NCBI GenBank assembly: GCA_942159475.1
Contig: OW804094.1
Coordinates: 59,268,966-59,332,965 of the forward strand
DNA: 64,000 nt
Direction of reading: 5' to 3'
Source of the DNA: Sthenelais limicola
Taxonomy: Eukaryota > Annelida > Polychaeta > Phyllodocida > Sigalionidae
A program made the translations under genes and the position numbers. This document shows, one piece after another, positions 20,944 through 31,395 of this stretch; positions within the stretch are counted from its first letter, which is position 1; each line of letters begins with the position of its first letter. The notes under the pieces were generated by a model. That model worked only from the letters and a program-made list of their open reading frames with translations. It was not told the origin of the DNA and did no database searches.

Positions 20944-21507
20944 CCCATTGAGGACGGGGGCAGTTTACACATATTTTGCCTGGCTGACGGGGGCCCTTTT
21001 CCCCCTTTTTGGGCTTCAGGACGGGTGTTTAACATGAGGTTGAGGGTTTAAAAACACTTTAAGAATATTTTCTTCAAATAATATGTGTCATATGTACATG
21101 GTTTAATAGGTGTAAACAGTTATTGATCATATTTTTTCATAATTTCTAGAATTTGGTCTTCAATAATTAAAATAATGGGTCTCAATTGGGTGCAATATGG
21201 TGGCAACCTTGCTCCAAATTCACTTTCCAGCATTTACGTATGTTAGTTATGACGTCATCAGTATTGTCTCCATGACAACATACCTATAAAAATATTTCCA
21301 GTGTGTTTGTATACATATATTTTAAATTTCATCAAAATCCTTCATTTTTTATTAAGTTATGCCCCCTTCAATTTATATAAAAAATTGATGCCTTGAGGCA
21401 TCACCCCGTCCCCTGAGCCAAATTATCTGTGATGCCTTGAGGCATCAGCCCGTCCCCTGAGCCATTTTGATGTTGATGCCTTGAGGCATCAGCCCGTCCT
21501 CAATGGG
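20944..21507. mobile_element. 564-bp TTAA-flanked MITE
   Basis: CCCATTGAGGACGGG at the left end and CCCGTCCTCAATGGG at the right end are perfect inverted termini. TTAA lies on both sides (20940-20943 and 21508-21511), the signature of piggyBac-type insertion. The right half holds three spaced copies of TGATGCCTTGAGGCATCA, itself a near-perfect palindrome, each followed by C(C/G)CCGTCC. No transposase coding. Probably mobilised by a relative elsewhere in the genome. Confidence 0.88.
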
Positions 21508-21829
21508 TTAATCACTGGTTATGAGCCCTGCAAGAGGCATAGAACCTGCACTTTATGTGCAGGGATATTCGTTAATAAGCATAGGGACAGAGGGAGGGAG
21601 GGGAGAGGATCATGACAATGACCATGTACCATACATAGTCTTCTTACTAAGCCAGCAGCAACCCTCTTGTGCCATACTTCTGGACTGTCAGTTTCACAAA
21701 CAGCCACAAAAGACTGACAAAGATTCTGGCCAGTCCTTCATCAGTCCTTCATCATGAACACAGGCTACAGCAATGATGAGACCGACCCATGCATCATAAA
21801 AATCAGAGTGAGGCCATCTGGACACAGCC
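21508..21829. other. No gene recognised
   Basis: Short interval with no identifiable gene. GGGAGGGAGGGGAGAGG tract at 21590-21607. Confidence 0.5.
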
Positions 21830-22140
21830 AGTTCAGCTTTCCTGGCTCTCTCTGCCTTAGCCTTGTCTGCCTTGGCTTTGTCAGCTTTAACCTTAGCTAC
21901 CCGCTCTGCTTTGGCTTCAGCGTCCTCCTTATCGCTGTCACTGTCACTAGCTGAGCATGCCCTACTGGAGGATTTGCCCGGGCCTTTGCCCTAAGGCTCT
22001 CGCATATGGTCAGTGTCACTCACTGCCGGTCACGCCACATGATCTCCCTCAGATAGGTCTCCATGGTCAACTTTTGAGATTCAAGATCTGGCATGCTGAT
22101 GGGGTCTTTCGCGTAGCACATATAGTGTAGTCTAGGACCT
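21830..22140 (-). pseudogene. Lys/Ala/Glu-rich coding remnant
   Basis: The minus strand encodes SSSRACSASDSDSDKEDAEA followed by a KAERVAKVKADKAKADKAKA repeat that would form a charged helix. A separate frame upstream reads ISMPDLESQKLTMETYLREI. The Ser-Asp then Lys/Ala repeat resembles the N-terminal coiled coil of the Crypton-type gene at 16.4-16.6 kb, so this may be a fragment of a related element. No domain is recognised and no start is clear. Confidence 0.35.
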
Positions 22141-22239
22141 CTGTCCAACCCAATCAGCAGATATACAAACTTTAAACGGACAATGATGTCTTGAATGAAG
22201 AATTTTGAAGAGTCATAGCTTCGTCTTAATTAGCGCATG

Positions 22240-23044
22240 TATATATATAATGCTTTTATTCAATATAATTCATACAGTTACAGAGATATGAAAATAATGA
22301 ACAGGGTTTATGGTCCTCTGCCCCCTCGCAGGTCTTCCTCGACCGCCCAAACTAAATATAAAACAATCATTGATTTTGCGACATAATATTACAAGTTATT
22401 CGTTTATATATTCATTTTGGCTCGTCGTTCAACTAATACATTCACTTTTGATATCATGAGAATATAACTTTCAATTTTTAACATCAATCCGATTACTTCG
22501 ATAGGACGTAGTCCTTGTAGTCATTAGTTAAATCAGTGTACGTATTCAACTTCAAGGTTAACAATAAATCATTACATCGTTACATGTCATTTACAATTCA
22601 ATTAATCACGTCATCATCCCTATACCATCCCCCCATAATAATAATCAGCAGCACCCTTTCCCTAACCATAGTAAAATCATTTATCGTTATATCGACCTTC
22701 ACTTTACTAAGGATTTACATTCCTGTTTTTTTTGTTTTTTTTTCTTAGCATTCACCTTTCATACCTTTCTGCAAATTTTAGTTAACAGTGACTTTACTGT
22801 CCAAAGTCAAAGTTTTAACAAACTCGATTTGTAAGCGGTCAAAGGAGTTATATAATTTCTTGTCTTTAACTTTCAAATCCCTACATGTGAGACATAATAC
22901 TCGATTATTGTGCCGTAACATTTTCCTCCTTAAGATTCAGAATACAACACAGTACACAATACAGTACAATCAAGATCAGATCAATGGTTCCATATAATTT
23001 CAGAATTACAACAATTTTTAGACTCGAGGGTATTGAACTCTTTC
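22240..23044 (-). other. LINE 3' untranslated region
   Basis: AT-rich sequence between the ORF2 stop and the likely 3' terminus. The minus strand has AATAAA (22255-22260 complement) ahead of an alternating TA tract. Frames in this interval are short and not coding. Confidence 0.6.
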
Positions 23045-26000
23045 TTACTTAGTATTACTCTCATTAATTATTCCTTCTTCAGTCCTTAGATATTGGTCCG
23101 TATCCAAGACAAAGTCTTGGTTTAAAAACCGCCTGAACCCTTTTCTGTCTTTCGTTAACTGTCTCTCATCTGATAGTTCGTTCCATTGGGTTGGCATTGT
23201 ATAGATATAAGATTTTCTGAATACTTCATTTCTAGGACGAGGAATTTTTAACTTTTTTCCTTTTTTTAGCCTTCTTAAATTGACATTTTTCAGATCTAAG
23301 TTTTCTTCTTTCCTAGCTCGCAGGAAGGCCAAGTCCAACATATGTATACTTCTCCTTGTATCTAAAGCAGTGACTTTTAATTTTGAATGAATTTCTTTAG
23401 TGCTCGTATATTTTGGGAGATGTAAAATTATCTTGAGAGCTGAATTCTGCAGCGTCTGTAGTTTTTGTAGGTGCGTTTTAGCTGCGGCAGAGTAAAAGAT
23501 ATCCCCGTAGTCTATTATTGGACGCACCATGACTTTGTAAATAAGTAATAATGTTTTCCTGTCACATGCCCCATATAGCTTGGACATAGCCTTCACCCTC
23601 GTTCTCACAGAATTAATTTTCTTAATCATGAATGGTTTGTAAGTTAACTGTTTATCTAATTCAGAGGTCACATCGTCTAACTCCTCACCCTTTATATTAT
23701 ATTGTACTATATTCTTCTTATCTTCTCTTGTCCGTATGGTCAGACTTTTACATTTTTTTGTGTTAAGTGAGATTTTATTTCTGGCGCACCAGTTCACTAT
23801 ATTGTCGAGGTCCCTTTGGAGTACTGATATTTTTGGGCTTCCAATCGGCCTCTCATGGTACAGAACAGTGTCGTCCGCAAATAGCTGGACTCTACTGCTT
23901 GAAACAACTTCAGGAAGGTCGTTTATATAGATTACAAATAAAAGTGGTCCCAGAGATGTGCCTTGAGGCACACCGCAGGTGACCTTTTTCAAAGAGGAAG
24001 ATCCATTATTTATCGACACTTTTTGAAATCTCTCAGATAAATAATTTGTGAACCAATTAAGCGGATTTCCAATAATTCCAAAAAATTTTAATTTTTGTAA
24101 TAAAATTTCATGGTTAACGGTATCAAAAGCCTTTTTGAAGTCTAAAAATATTAAATCTGATGCTTTCTTATTGTTTAAATTATCATATACATGTCCTAAT
24201 AAATTATCATGTGCCGTTACAATGGATTTCCCTTTTCGGAAACCATACTAATTATTTGTAATAATTGAGTTTGACTCTAGATAATGGACTAACTGTGTCT
24301 GAACACAGCTTTCGAGAAGTTTAGCAGGCAAATTGATGCACAATATGGGCCGGTAGTTGCCTGGGTCATGCTTATCGCCTTCTTTAAACAAAGGAGTGAC
24401 TCTAGCCTTCTTAAATTCCCTTGGTATTTCATTAGTCTCAATTGAAAGATTATACAAATATGCAAATTGGGCACTCAGTGCCTTAATACATGGTTTCAAA
24501 ATCCTAGTTGGCATCATTTCTAGACCTGAGGCTTTATAGTTACCTACTTTTAAAAGAGCAGCTTCAACAGTAGATCTACTTATTTCATCAAATGTAAAAG
24601 TGGTTTCCGATCTGGTTTCTTTTCCCCTTACTCTAGACTCAATTTCCCCTTCTCCCTCTTCATTTTTAATATTGCTTGCGAGTTTCGGGCCAATGTTGAC
24701 AAAAAAGTCATTAATGGCCTCTGCCGCTTTATCCCCTTCTAATATTACTTTGTTTTCTTTGATTTTAATATCTTCCTTACTTTTTTTATTTCCATCAGAA
24801 ATTAATGGTTTTATAATATCCCAAAATTTGTGAGGGTCATTGCTATTTTCAGCGATTTTCCCTTTCAGATATTTTTCTTTTGCTATCTTTATTTCTGTAT
24901 TAACTTTACCTCTCAGATGCCTAGCTTTCTGCCAATGTGATTCTTCCCCCGTACTTTGGGCTATTTTAAATGCTTTATTCCTCACTACACCACTCCGTAT
25001 AATGGACTTATCATACCAGGCAGGCTTTGGTTTGACTTTACAGTATTTCTTCACTGGACACATTCTGTCCAGAATTTTGCATATGTTGCTGTAGATTATG
25101 TCCCAAGCTTCATTTACATCGCGGGTCACATACAATTTAGTCCAATCCATGTCAACCAGGATTTCTTTCAATATTGGAATATCGAGGCACTTAGTATTAC
25201 GTGCTGAAAATGATTCAGTTTTATATTTAGTTCTTTCTTTTTTTAATTGAATATATACCGGCAGATGGTCACTTATATTAATATTCAGAGTGCCAGTTTT
25301 ACTATGTGTCCTACTATTCGTGTACACATGATCAATAATGGTTGACGTGGATTTGCTAATCCTAGTGTAATCTTCAATTACTTGTTGAAGATTATACTTA
25401 CTCAACAGATTTCTTAACCTATCTGCCCCTATCGAGGTACCTTTCTCCATGACTCTCGCGTCGTAATTAAAGTCTCCCATCATTATAATTTCCTTAGAAG
25501 AATCAATTTCCCCTAAGATTTCCCCTAGTCTATCAATAGCCTGTGATAATTGTCCTTGTGGTGGTCTATACACATTCAATATTATTTTGTTCTGTATATA
25601 TTTCTTACTAATCTCAAAAACTTGTACTTCTACGTGATCATTTGAAGTATTAAATTTTTCATACGACACTGTGTCCACTGTCAAGGTAGAGTGGATAAAA
25701 GACATAAGTCCCCCACCTCTTCTCTTGTTAATCCTGTCCAACCGACACATGTTATACCCTTGGACCTGTATTCTACTATCTTGAATTAAGTTGTTTAACC
25801 AGGTCTCTTGGAATGAGATTAAATGGGGTTCGGTTTCTAACATGAAGTGATCTATTTGGTCTTTTTTCTGCAATATACTTCTTATATTCCAAGTCATAAA
25901 CTTCAGCCCCTTTAACCTTTTGAACCCATCAAATACACCGTTACTATTATCTGCACAGCTTTCATTTAATCTACTTGTATTATCCATTATCATATTGAGG

Positions 26001-26074
26001 GTGTTTCTTACCCATTCTGCCGTCAGGGCAAGTAATCCTTCGAACCCAAAACATAATATTGAATAGTAAATCAT
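23045..26074 (-). pseudogene. LINE ORF2: AP-endonuclease and reverse transcriptase, one premature stop
   Basis: The N-terminal half is an apurinic-type endonuclease with MTWNIRSI, FQETWL, NVYRPPQG, MMGDFNYDARV and ISDHLPVYIQL, which include the metal- and phosphate-binding Asn, Glu, Asp and His residues. It nicks target DNA to prime reverse transcription. The second half is the RT: ARVTPLFKEGDKHDPGNYRP, YGFRKGKSI, FLDFKKAFDTVNH (first catalytic Asp), CGVPQGTSLGPLLFVIYIND and LFADDTVLYH (catalytic DD). KCKSLTIR and the C-terminal WNELSDERQL end follow. The only in-frame stop is TAG at 24248-24250, just before YGFRKG, where a CAG Gln would be normal. The frames on both sides are the same. Jockey/CR1-like group. 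The annotated start is the furthest upstream Met; a later Met (MDNTSRLNE) is also possible. Confidence 0.9.
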
Positions 26075-26300
26075 TCATTTTGGTGTAAACCCCTAACATA
26101 AAGCATCTATATAGATTGTCACTCTTGTGTAAAGAACACTTTGCAACTGTATTTAGGAGGTCAACTTTTTCACTCCTAATTTCATTTCCTCTGTTATCAT
26201 GCAAACCTATACTATTGCTGATATTATCAGCAACCGACAACTTTTGGGGATAAACAATTTCCCCCATATAGTCATTTCCACTGGTAATATGCCTATCCAT

Positions 26301-26890
26301 ATTGTTATAGCTATGCGTAGCTTCGCAAATAGGGTAAAAAATTTAGAAGATTCAGCTAAGATACTGCCCTGATATCAATAGAAAGCGGTTTTTCAATACT
26401 GTGTAATATGTACTGACATTCGTTGGTTAACACATTAGGATCCTCCATCTGAGTCGGGTTCGTTCGAGCGCACTGTCCAGTGGAGGAGGGCCCTACTGTG
26501 TCATTCCCACGACCCCTCCATTTAATTCAAGTGTCATTCTATGATAATAACATATCTGTATTATAGAAACATACTCGTGTTCATACACATATACTCACAC
26601 GTCTTTTCTCGGCTTATACAATAAAATAAAAGTACTCGACTCTCAGTATATGACCATTGGTTTGAATTCAATCTGTAAATTATTATTTCTTATTTCTTCT
26701 CTAATATATATATATAATCAAAATAGTACTGAATTGTCACTTATTCCATTCTTGTTTGGTACTTTCTTTCATGTGTACTCCATGCGCACAGAACTTGATA
26801 GTGACTCATGTGAGTGGTCTGTGCTCTCTCCTTGGTACTGCCGTCTGGCGACGGAGATGCGAAGCATAATCGGAATACAGCCCAAGTCAT
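26301..26890 (-). other. LINE 5' flank or 5' UTR
   Basis: A GC-richer tract at 26440-26530 and the 26835-26875 motif (minus strand ATGCTTCGCATCTCCGTCGC, then CAGACGGCAGTACC) could belong to the LINE 5' end, because a related motif sits alone at 8165-8206. The boundary cannot be fixed from one copy. Confidence 0.35.
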
Positions 26891-29302
26891 TTATATACTG
26901 ATTTTAACCAAAAGAGGCAATATGGTTGCATAGTTTTGCTGTGCTATAAACTGGAGTGAGTGAGTGATAGGGGTTTTATGCCGGGCAAATTCGCTGATTC
27001 AGGAGTGATACAATACCAGTAAAAGTTTCCATGCATAGTACGCATATGAAAGCAGTACTGTTGTTTGGCTCATATCAAAAACTGTTTTGAGCTATCCAAA
27101 ATTAGGCAGAGTGTTCCAGGACAGGCATTGGGTGCAAATGAAAAACCACGAATTAGAAGTCATTGTCAGAATAACAATGAATCAATCCGTGTTTGAGAGT
27201 ATGGGAAAAAGATCAAAACAAACACATCAGCCTGGTAGTGAGATGGCCTGCCACCCAATATAAAGTGTGCAATTCTTTTTCAACATCACTGAACTTAATG
27301 TACTTAAAAATTCCAAACTGGTTTGGAATTTGTAAGGTGAATTATTGAATGCAGCAAAGGAAATATTCCTATTAAGTATAGAACCGCTAGTTAGCTCTTG
27401 TCAGCATGGCCTTACAAGCTCACCTTACTCGTTAACTTGTAAGGGAGACAGAACTCGTAATTTGCTCCGGAGTAGCTCCTTACAATAGGTTGATTATGAG
27501 GACAAGATCTGACACCCTGTCACTCATCATTACCGCCGTCACAAACTCTGATGTCTTCTCTGGTTTTATGGAGCAGAGGAGAAAGAAGTAAAGTGCCTAG
27601 TAATCCTTTCCTAACGGGCCTTAAAACTGTGTCCGGCATACAGAGTGACTATTTACAGAGCTTTGGACATTAGCTGCGGTCAAAACATTACACCAGTCTA
27701 TTTCTACTCGAGTTTAAATCGCATCAAGAGCATGGGAGGCGGAGGTAACGAAATATGAAACGACTGGGAAAAATTGAATCAAATTAGTTTTTGTGGTGCT
27801 CGGCGCACTGGCGACCTGGCTATATATGGATCATTACTTTAGCCTAGGCTCAAATCCCATGATGAATCCATTGCGGGGTGGTCCCAGAGGAACAGACTGA
27901 AGTGTCCAATCATCTTGGGTAGAAACCAGGGGCCCTCCGCTTGGTTATGGGGGAAATAATTCAATCTGGGGACACAGCCAAGGATTGACTTAAACGACTT
28001 TCAGAGGGGGAGAGACATTGGCAAAAATTTTCAGTTGGGTAATTTGCCTACAAATCGGAAATTCACGGAGGTTGCAATACATTTGGGGAGTTGGTAATAG
28101 CTCATGACGGGGGAAATTTTCTGAATGTATGTTCTTTCAGTGGTTGGGTCAAAATACAGGGCTTCTTGCTCTAAATCAAACGATACATTTTTCTATCAGG
28201 GGAAAGTAATACAAATATCAAAAACCAAGGCAGGGCAAAGGGCTCGAGGCAAGTCAATGAGGGTATGGGAAGGGAATAGGATATTCACATCCGTGATGTA
28301 TCAGATAGAATTCTAAGTCTAGTCTACAACGTCAATATCTAGAATGATAGTTATATCTGACATAAATTCAGAGAGGAAATGGCAGTAGCTCAGTTGTTTG
28401 TGGTAGAATCGATCGGGCATAACTTTTCTCCCCTTGTTTCACAAGTATACGTAGGAATGTCCAAATGGGGAGATCAACAACTCCTAATCATTATCCCCAA
28501 AACAAATAAACACAAGAAAAGAGAATATCAGATTAGAAGTAGGCTCTATATCGCTGTATCATGTTTGAACACCCAGCAGCAAAAAAGGCTTACGCCAAGG
28601 GAATCCTAAGTATCAATGGAAGGGATATAACCTATTCTTAAACTGCCACCAAGCTACAGCTTAATCAATGTTAATGTGGAGCTGCATGGCCAAGTTACAA
28701 TGCGATGATTAACCAGATGAGTACGGGTACAGCGTTATCTGGACATGGAACAGGGTTTCTTTATGGGAAGGATAAAATAAGCTCGTGGCTTCTTGGGAAC
28801 ATGTCGCTGATACCCCTGACACTTCCCATTCATCCATTCATCCACTCATGGGCAATCTGGCTGACCTATGTACCCTCTGGCCCGGGCGAGCTGCACTAGC
28901 CCAGTGGCTCTCAGGAGCAGTGAAAGCTTGTAACGTGCTCCCTGCAATATATCACCCCTTCACTTATTTGTGCCACTAGGGTTTAACCATCCTGCTCTAG
29001 AATCCTGACATCTCTGCTGACATATCAGGCGAGAATCAGTGACTAAAGCTCACAGAACGCCCCCCCCCCCCCCCCACACACACACACACCCTCATGTTCA
29101 CTATTTTGTCTATTGATGTGCATCGATTTGCACTTTATTGAGGGACTCAGGAAGATTGCCAACATGAAAGTCGCAAATAACGTAATTCGGCTGGTTTGTG
29201 ACATAGCGCTCTTAGCGCCTGAAGCATGTCTGCCTTGCATGTTTCGAAAGTTTTCAGTCATTGTTCTGATAATTTGTCAAGAAAAACATTAAGAAGGTAA
29301 AT
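26891..29302. other. No gene recognised
   Basis: Frames are short with no identified motif. 26955-26990 has GAGTGAGTGAGTGATAGG then GGTTTTATGCCGG, similar in style to widely dispersed invertebrate repeats. 29057-29090 is a C-run followed by (CA)n. Nothing else stands out. Confidence 0.5.
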
Positions 29303-31178
29303 GGGCCTTTATCAGGTATTAGGAAATAGTGATCTCCGTCACTTTTGGTGAAAATATAATCAAAATGAAAAGTCCTGGAATAATGAGAATTGGTATTTAT
29401 GTTGCTTAATATCTGAATGGATAGAAAAGATAATATCTTCCAAATGCTACTGTAAATCTTTCTGTAGTACAAACTTTAAAAGTAAATGTCAACGAAATAT
29501 GGCAGTCATTTTGACAACGACCAAACATACTGCCACCGTAAGTTGCTAAGTCGATATTAGAAATTCTTCTACAAAATGTGACATCGGAATGAAGGAATAT
29601 TGTTGCTTTAATGTAACGATTTTAATGATATAGCTGCTCTCATTTAAATATAAAATATTTACATTTGAAATTATGCGTTCGGAGATCACTGTGTCGGTCA
29701 AAAAAAACTTGTATTTTCATACTATTTTATTTATTTGTACGTGTGTATTGCCGGCTTACCAAGTACAACCACCACTGAGCAAGAGCTCAGATTAGAATGT
29801 TCCACGGTAACTTACCTGGCAACCTGGTTACCAACGTGTTGCCCAGGTGTTGTGGATTGCCCCATTGTGACATCACAGGTGTTACCTGGATGTCTCCCCT
29901 TGTTGACTTAGGAGTATTTATGCTAGATTTAGTTTAGCATTTTCCCAGTTTTTTTAGGGACTTTATATAAAAGTATTAGGGAATGTAAATTAAAATCTGT
30001 ATTACACAAAGGCACCCAGATGTTTAATAAAACAGAAAGGGGATGTGGTTTCGACAAAAAGGTCTCATCAGGCGCTTAGTTTGGCCACGTTGGTTATGGA
30101 CATATCATAACACTGGACCCAAATGGCGTGTAGGTTCATCAGGACATGATGATAGTTTTCAGGGGGTTATTGGATAGCCCTCTTGTGGTGTATTATGTAT
30201 TTGCATACTAAGTTAAAGCATACAATAAAAAGGCTGTTTTATATCGCAAGGTATTAATTAACTATATACGAATCTTATAAAAAGCATAGAAAGAGTGATT
30301 CATTTCTCAGATAAAGCTATAAAACAAATTCACAATCAAACTTTTGGTGTCAAATGTTGGTCAAATACATAATTGATCATGTGGCCTCTCCACACCAAAA
30401 TAAAAGATTGGGAGTGTTGCTATGTTGACGGAAATGAAGTACGTCACCATTTGAAATGTCATCAATTGACGTCTTCTGTGAAGGGGAAGGCAGCATAACA
30501 GTGTGTTCATTGTCGGTCAAACATCTGAGATGCGTTATCTCCGTCACTTTTTAATTGGCCTTATATATTTCATTTCTTGCAAATTAGGAATTGGATATGC
30601 ATATCAATGGTTTTCTGATGCTTAGGAAGTTAAAATGTGGTAGTATACTAGCTAAACGCAATCGGAATCCTTGCCAGCTATTTACTACCTTTTTGGGAAT
30701 GCTATGGTCGGAGATCACTGTGACATAGAGTGACGCCAATCACTTTTGACTTGTCAATTTTATTTCCGTTATATCCGTCACTTTTTTCGTTATCTCAGTC
30801 ACTTTTTTTACATTGGCAAAAGAAAATACTTGCAACGTGTTTAAGGATGAAATTCTTATTTCATTTTCAGATAAAGATGTTTAACTTCCTGGAAATATAT
30901 AGCTTTGGATGTAATAACTGGCCAGTATGTTAGCCAAATAAGGGGAAATCAATTGTCAAAAGTGATCGGCGTCACATTTTAGTTATCAAAAGTGATCGGC
31001 GTCACATTATGGTATAATTATTTAAAAGCTAAATATTTCAGGAATTTAGGCAAATGTTATCTTTTTCTTCATATAATTCGAATCTTTAAGCTGTCCTTAT
31101 GGTCTACCAATAGAAATTAAGTAATTCGAGTAATATTTATTTCTCCCACCAAAATTTCCTAATACCTGATAAAGGCCC
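29303..31178. mobile_element. 1.88-kb non-autonomous element, GGGCCTTTATC termini
   Basis: GGGCCTTTATCAGGTATTAG then GAAAT at the left end is the perfect complement of the right end 31154-31178. AAAT flanks both ends (29299-29302 and 31179-31182), a 4-bp target duplication. The interior contains GTCAC-type motifs: GTGATCTCCGTCAC at 29329, CGGAGATCAC at 29680 and 30709, ATCTCCGTCAC at 30537, and GTGATCGGCGTCAC at 30962 and 30992. No transposase frame. It likely uses an enzyme encoded elsewhere. The middle, 29740-30130, looks unlike the rest and may be a nested older insertion. Confidence 0.85.
30046..30086 (-). ncRNA. Hammerhead-like motif (degenerate)
   Basis: On the minus strand CGCCTGATGAGACC-TTTTT-GTCGAAACC contains both conserved boxes CTGATGA and GAAAC of the hammerhead core, separated by a GAC/GTC stem. 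Helix III pairing and the required U before the cleavage site are not seen clearly, and a GTGGCC upstream could pair only partly. Activity is doubtful; it could be a fossil of a ribozyme-bearing retroelement. Confidence 0.35.
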
Positions 31179-31204
31179 AAATATAACAAATACATCGATA
31201 AATC

Positions 31205-31395
31205 AGTATGTACGCCGGGGTGTCGTGCGATTTGACCCTCCGTCGAGATCGATTACAAACCTCTGTTGTGCCATGGGGTATAATAATCGATCTTAACGGA
31301 GATCAAATCGCACTCCACCCCTATGTGGGGTGGTGTAATTTGATCCTCCTTCTTGATCGATTACAAACCTCCGTCATGCCATTGGGTATGAAAGT
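31205..31395. repeat. Inverted and tandem ATCGATTACAAACCTC units
   Basis: GATTTGACCCTCCGTCGAGA then TCGATTACAAACCTC at 31228-31263 recurs with changes at 31337-31372 in direct orientation. A third unit, 31288-31310 (GGAGATCAAATCGCACTCC), is inverted. GATTTGACCC-CGTCGAGATCGAT is also found in the 74-bp palindrome at 63674-63747, so the sequences are related. Confidence 0.6.

Larger units (their letters stand above)
22240..26300 (-). mobile_element. Near-intact LINE (endonuclease + reverse transcriptase)
   Basis: A minus-strand non-LTR retrotransposon. 23045-26074 is a 1009-codon endonuclease-RT frame with one amber codon. Downstream there are about 800 bp of 3' UTR, an AATAAA signal (complement at 22255-22260) and a (TA)n-type tail at 22239-22250, suggesting the 3' end. 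The 5' part above 26074 is less clear: an overlapping 106-codon frame (26300-25980) may be the remains of ORF1 or chance. A GC-richer region near 26440-26530, and the motif at 26835-26875 that recurs at 8.2 kb, could mark the true 5' end. Low decay compared with other LINEs here suggests a recent insertion. Confidence 0.85.

Noticed and set aside
28379..28440. tRNA-like AGTAGCTCAGTTGTTTGTGG
   Set aside because: Resembles an A box but no B box (GTTCGA) follows and no acceptor stem pairs.
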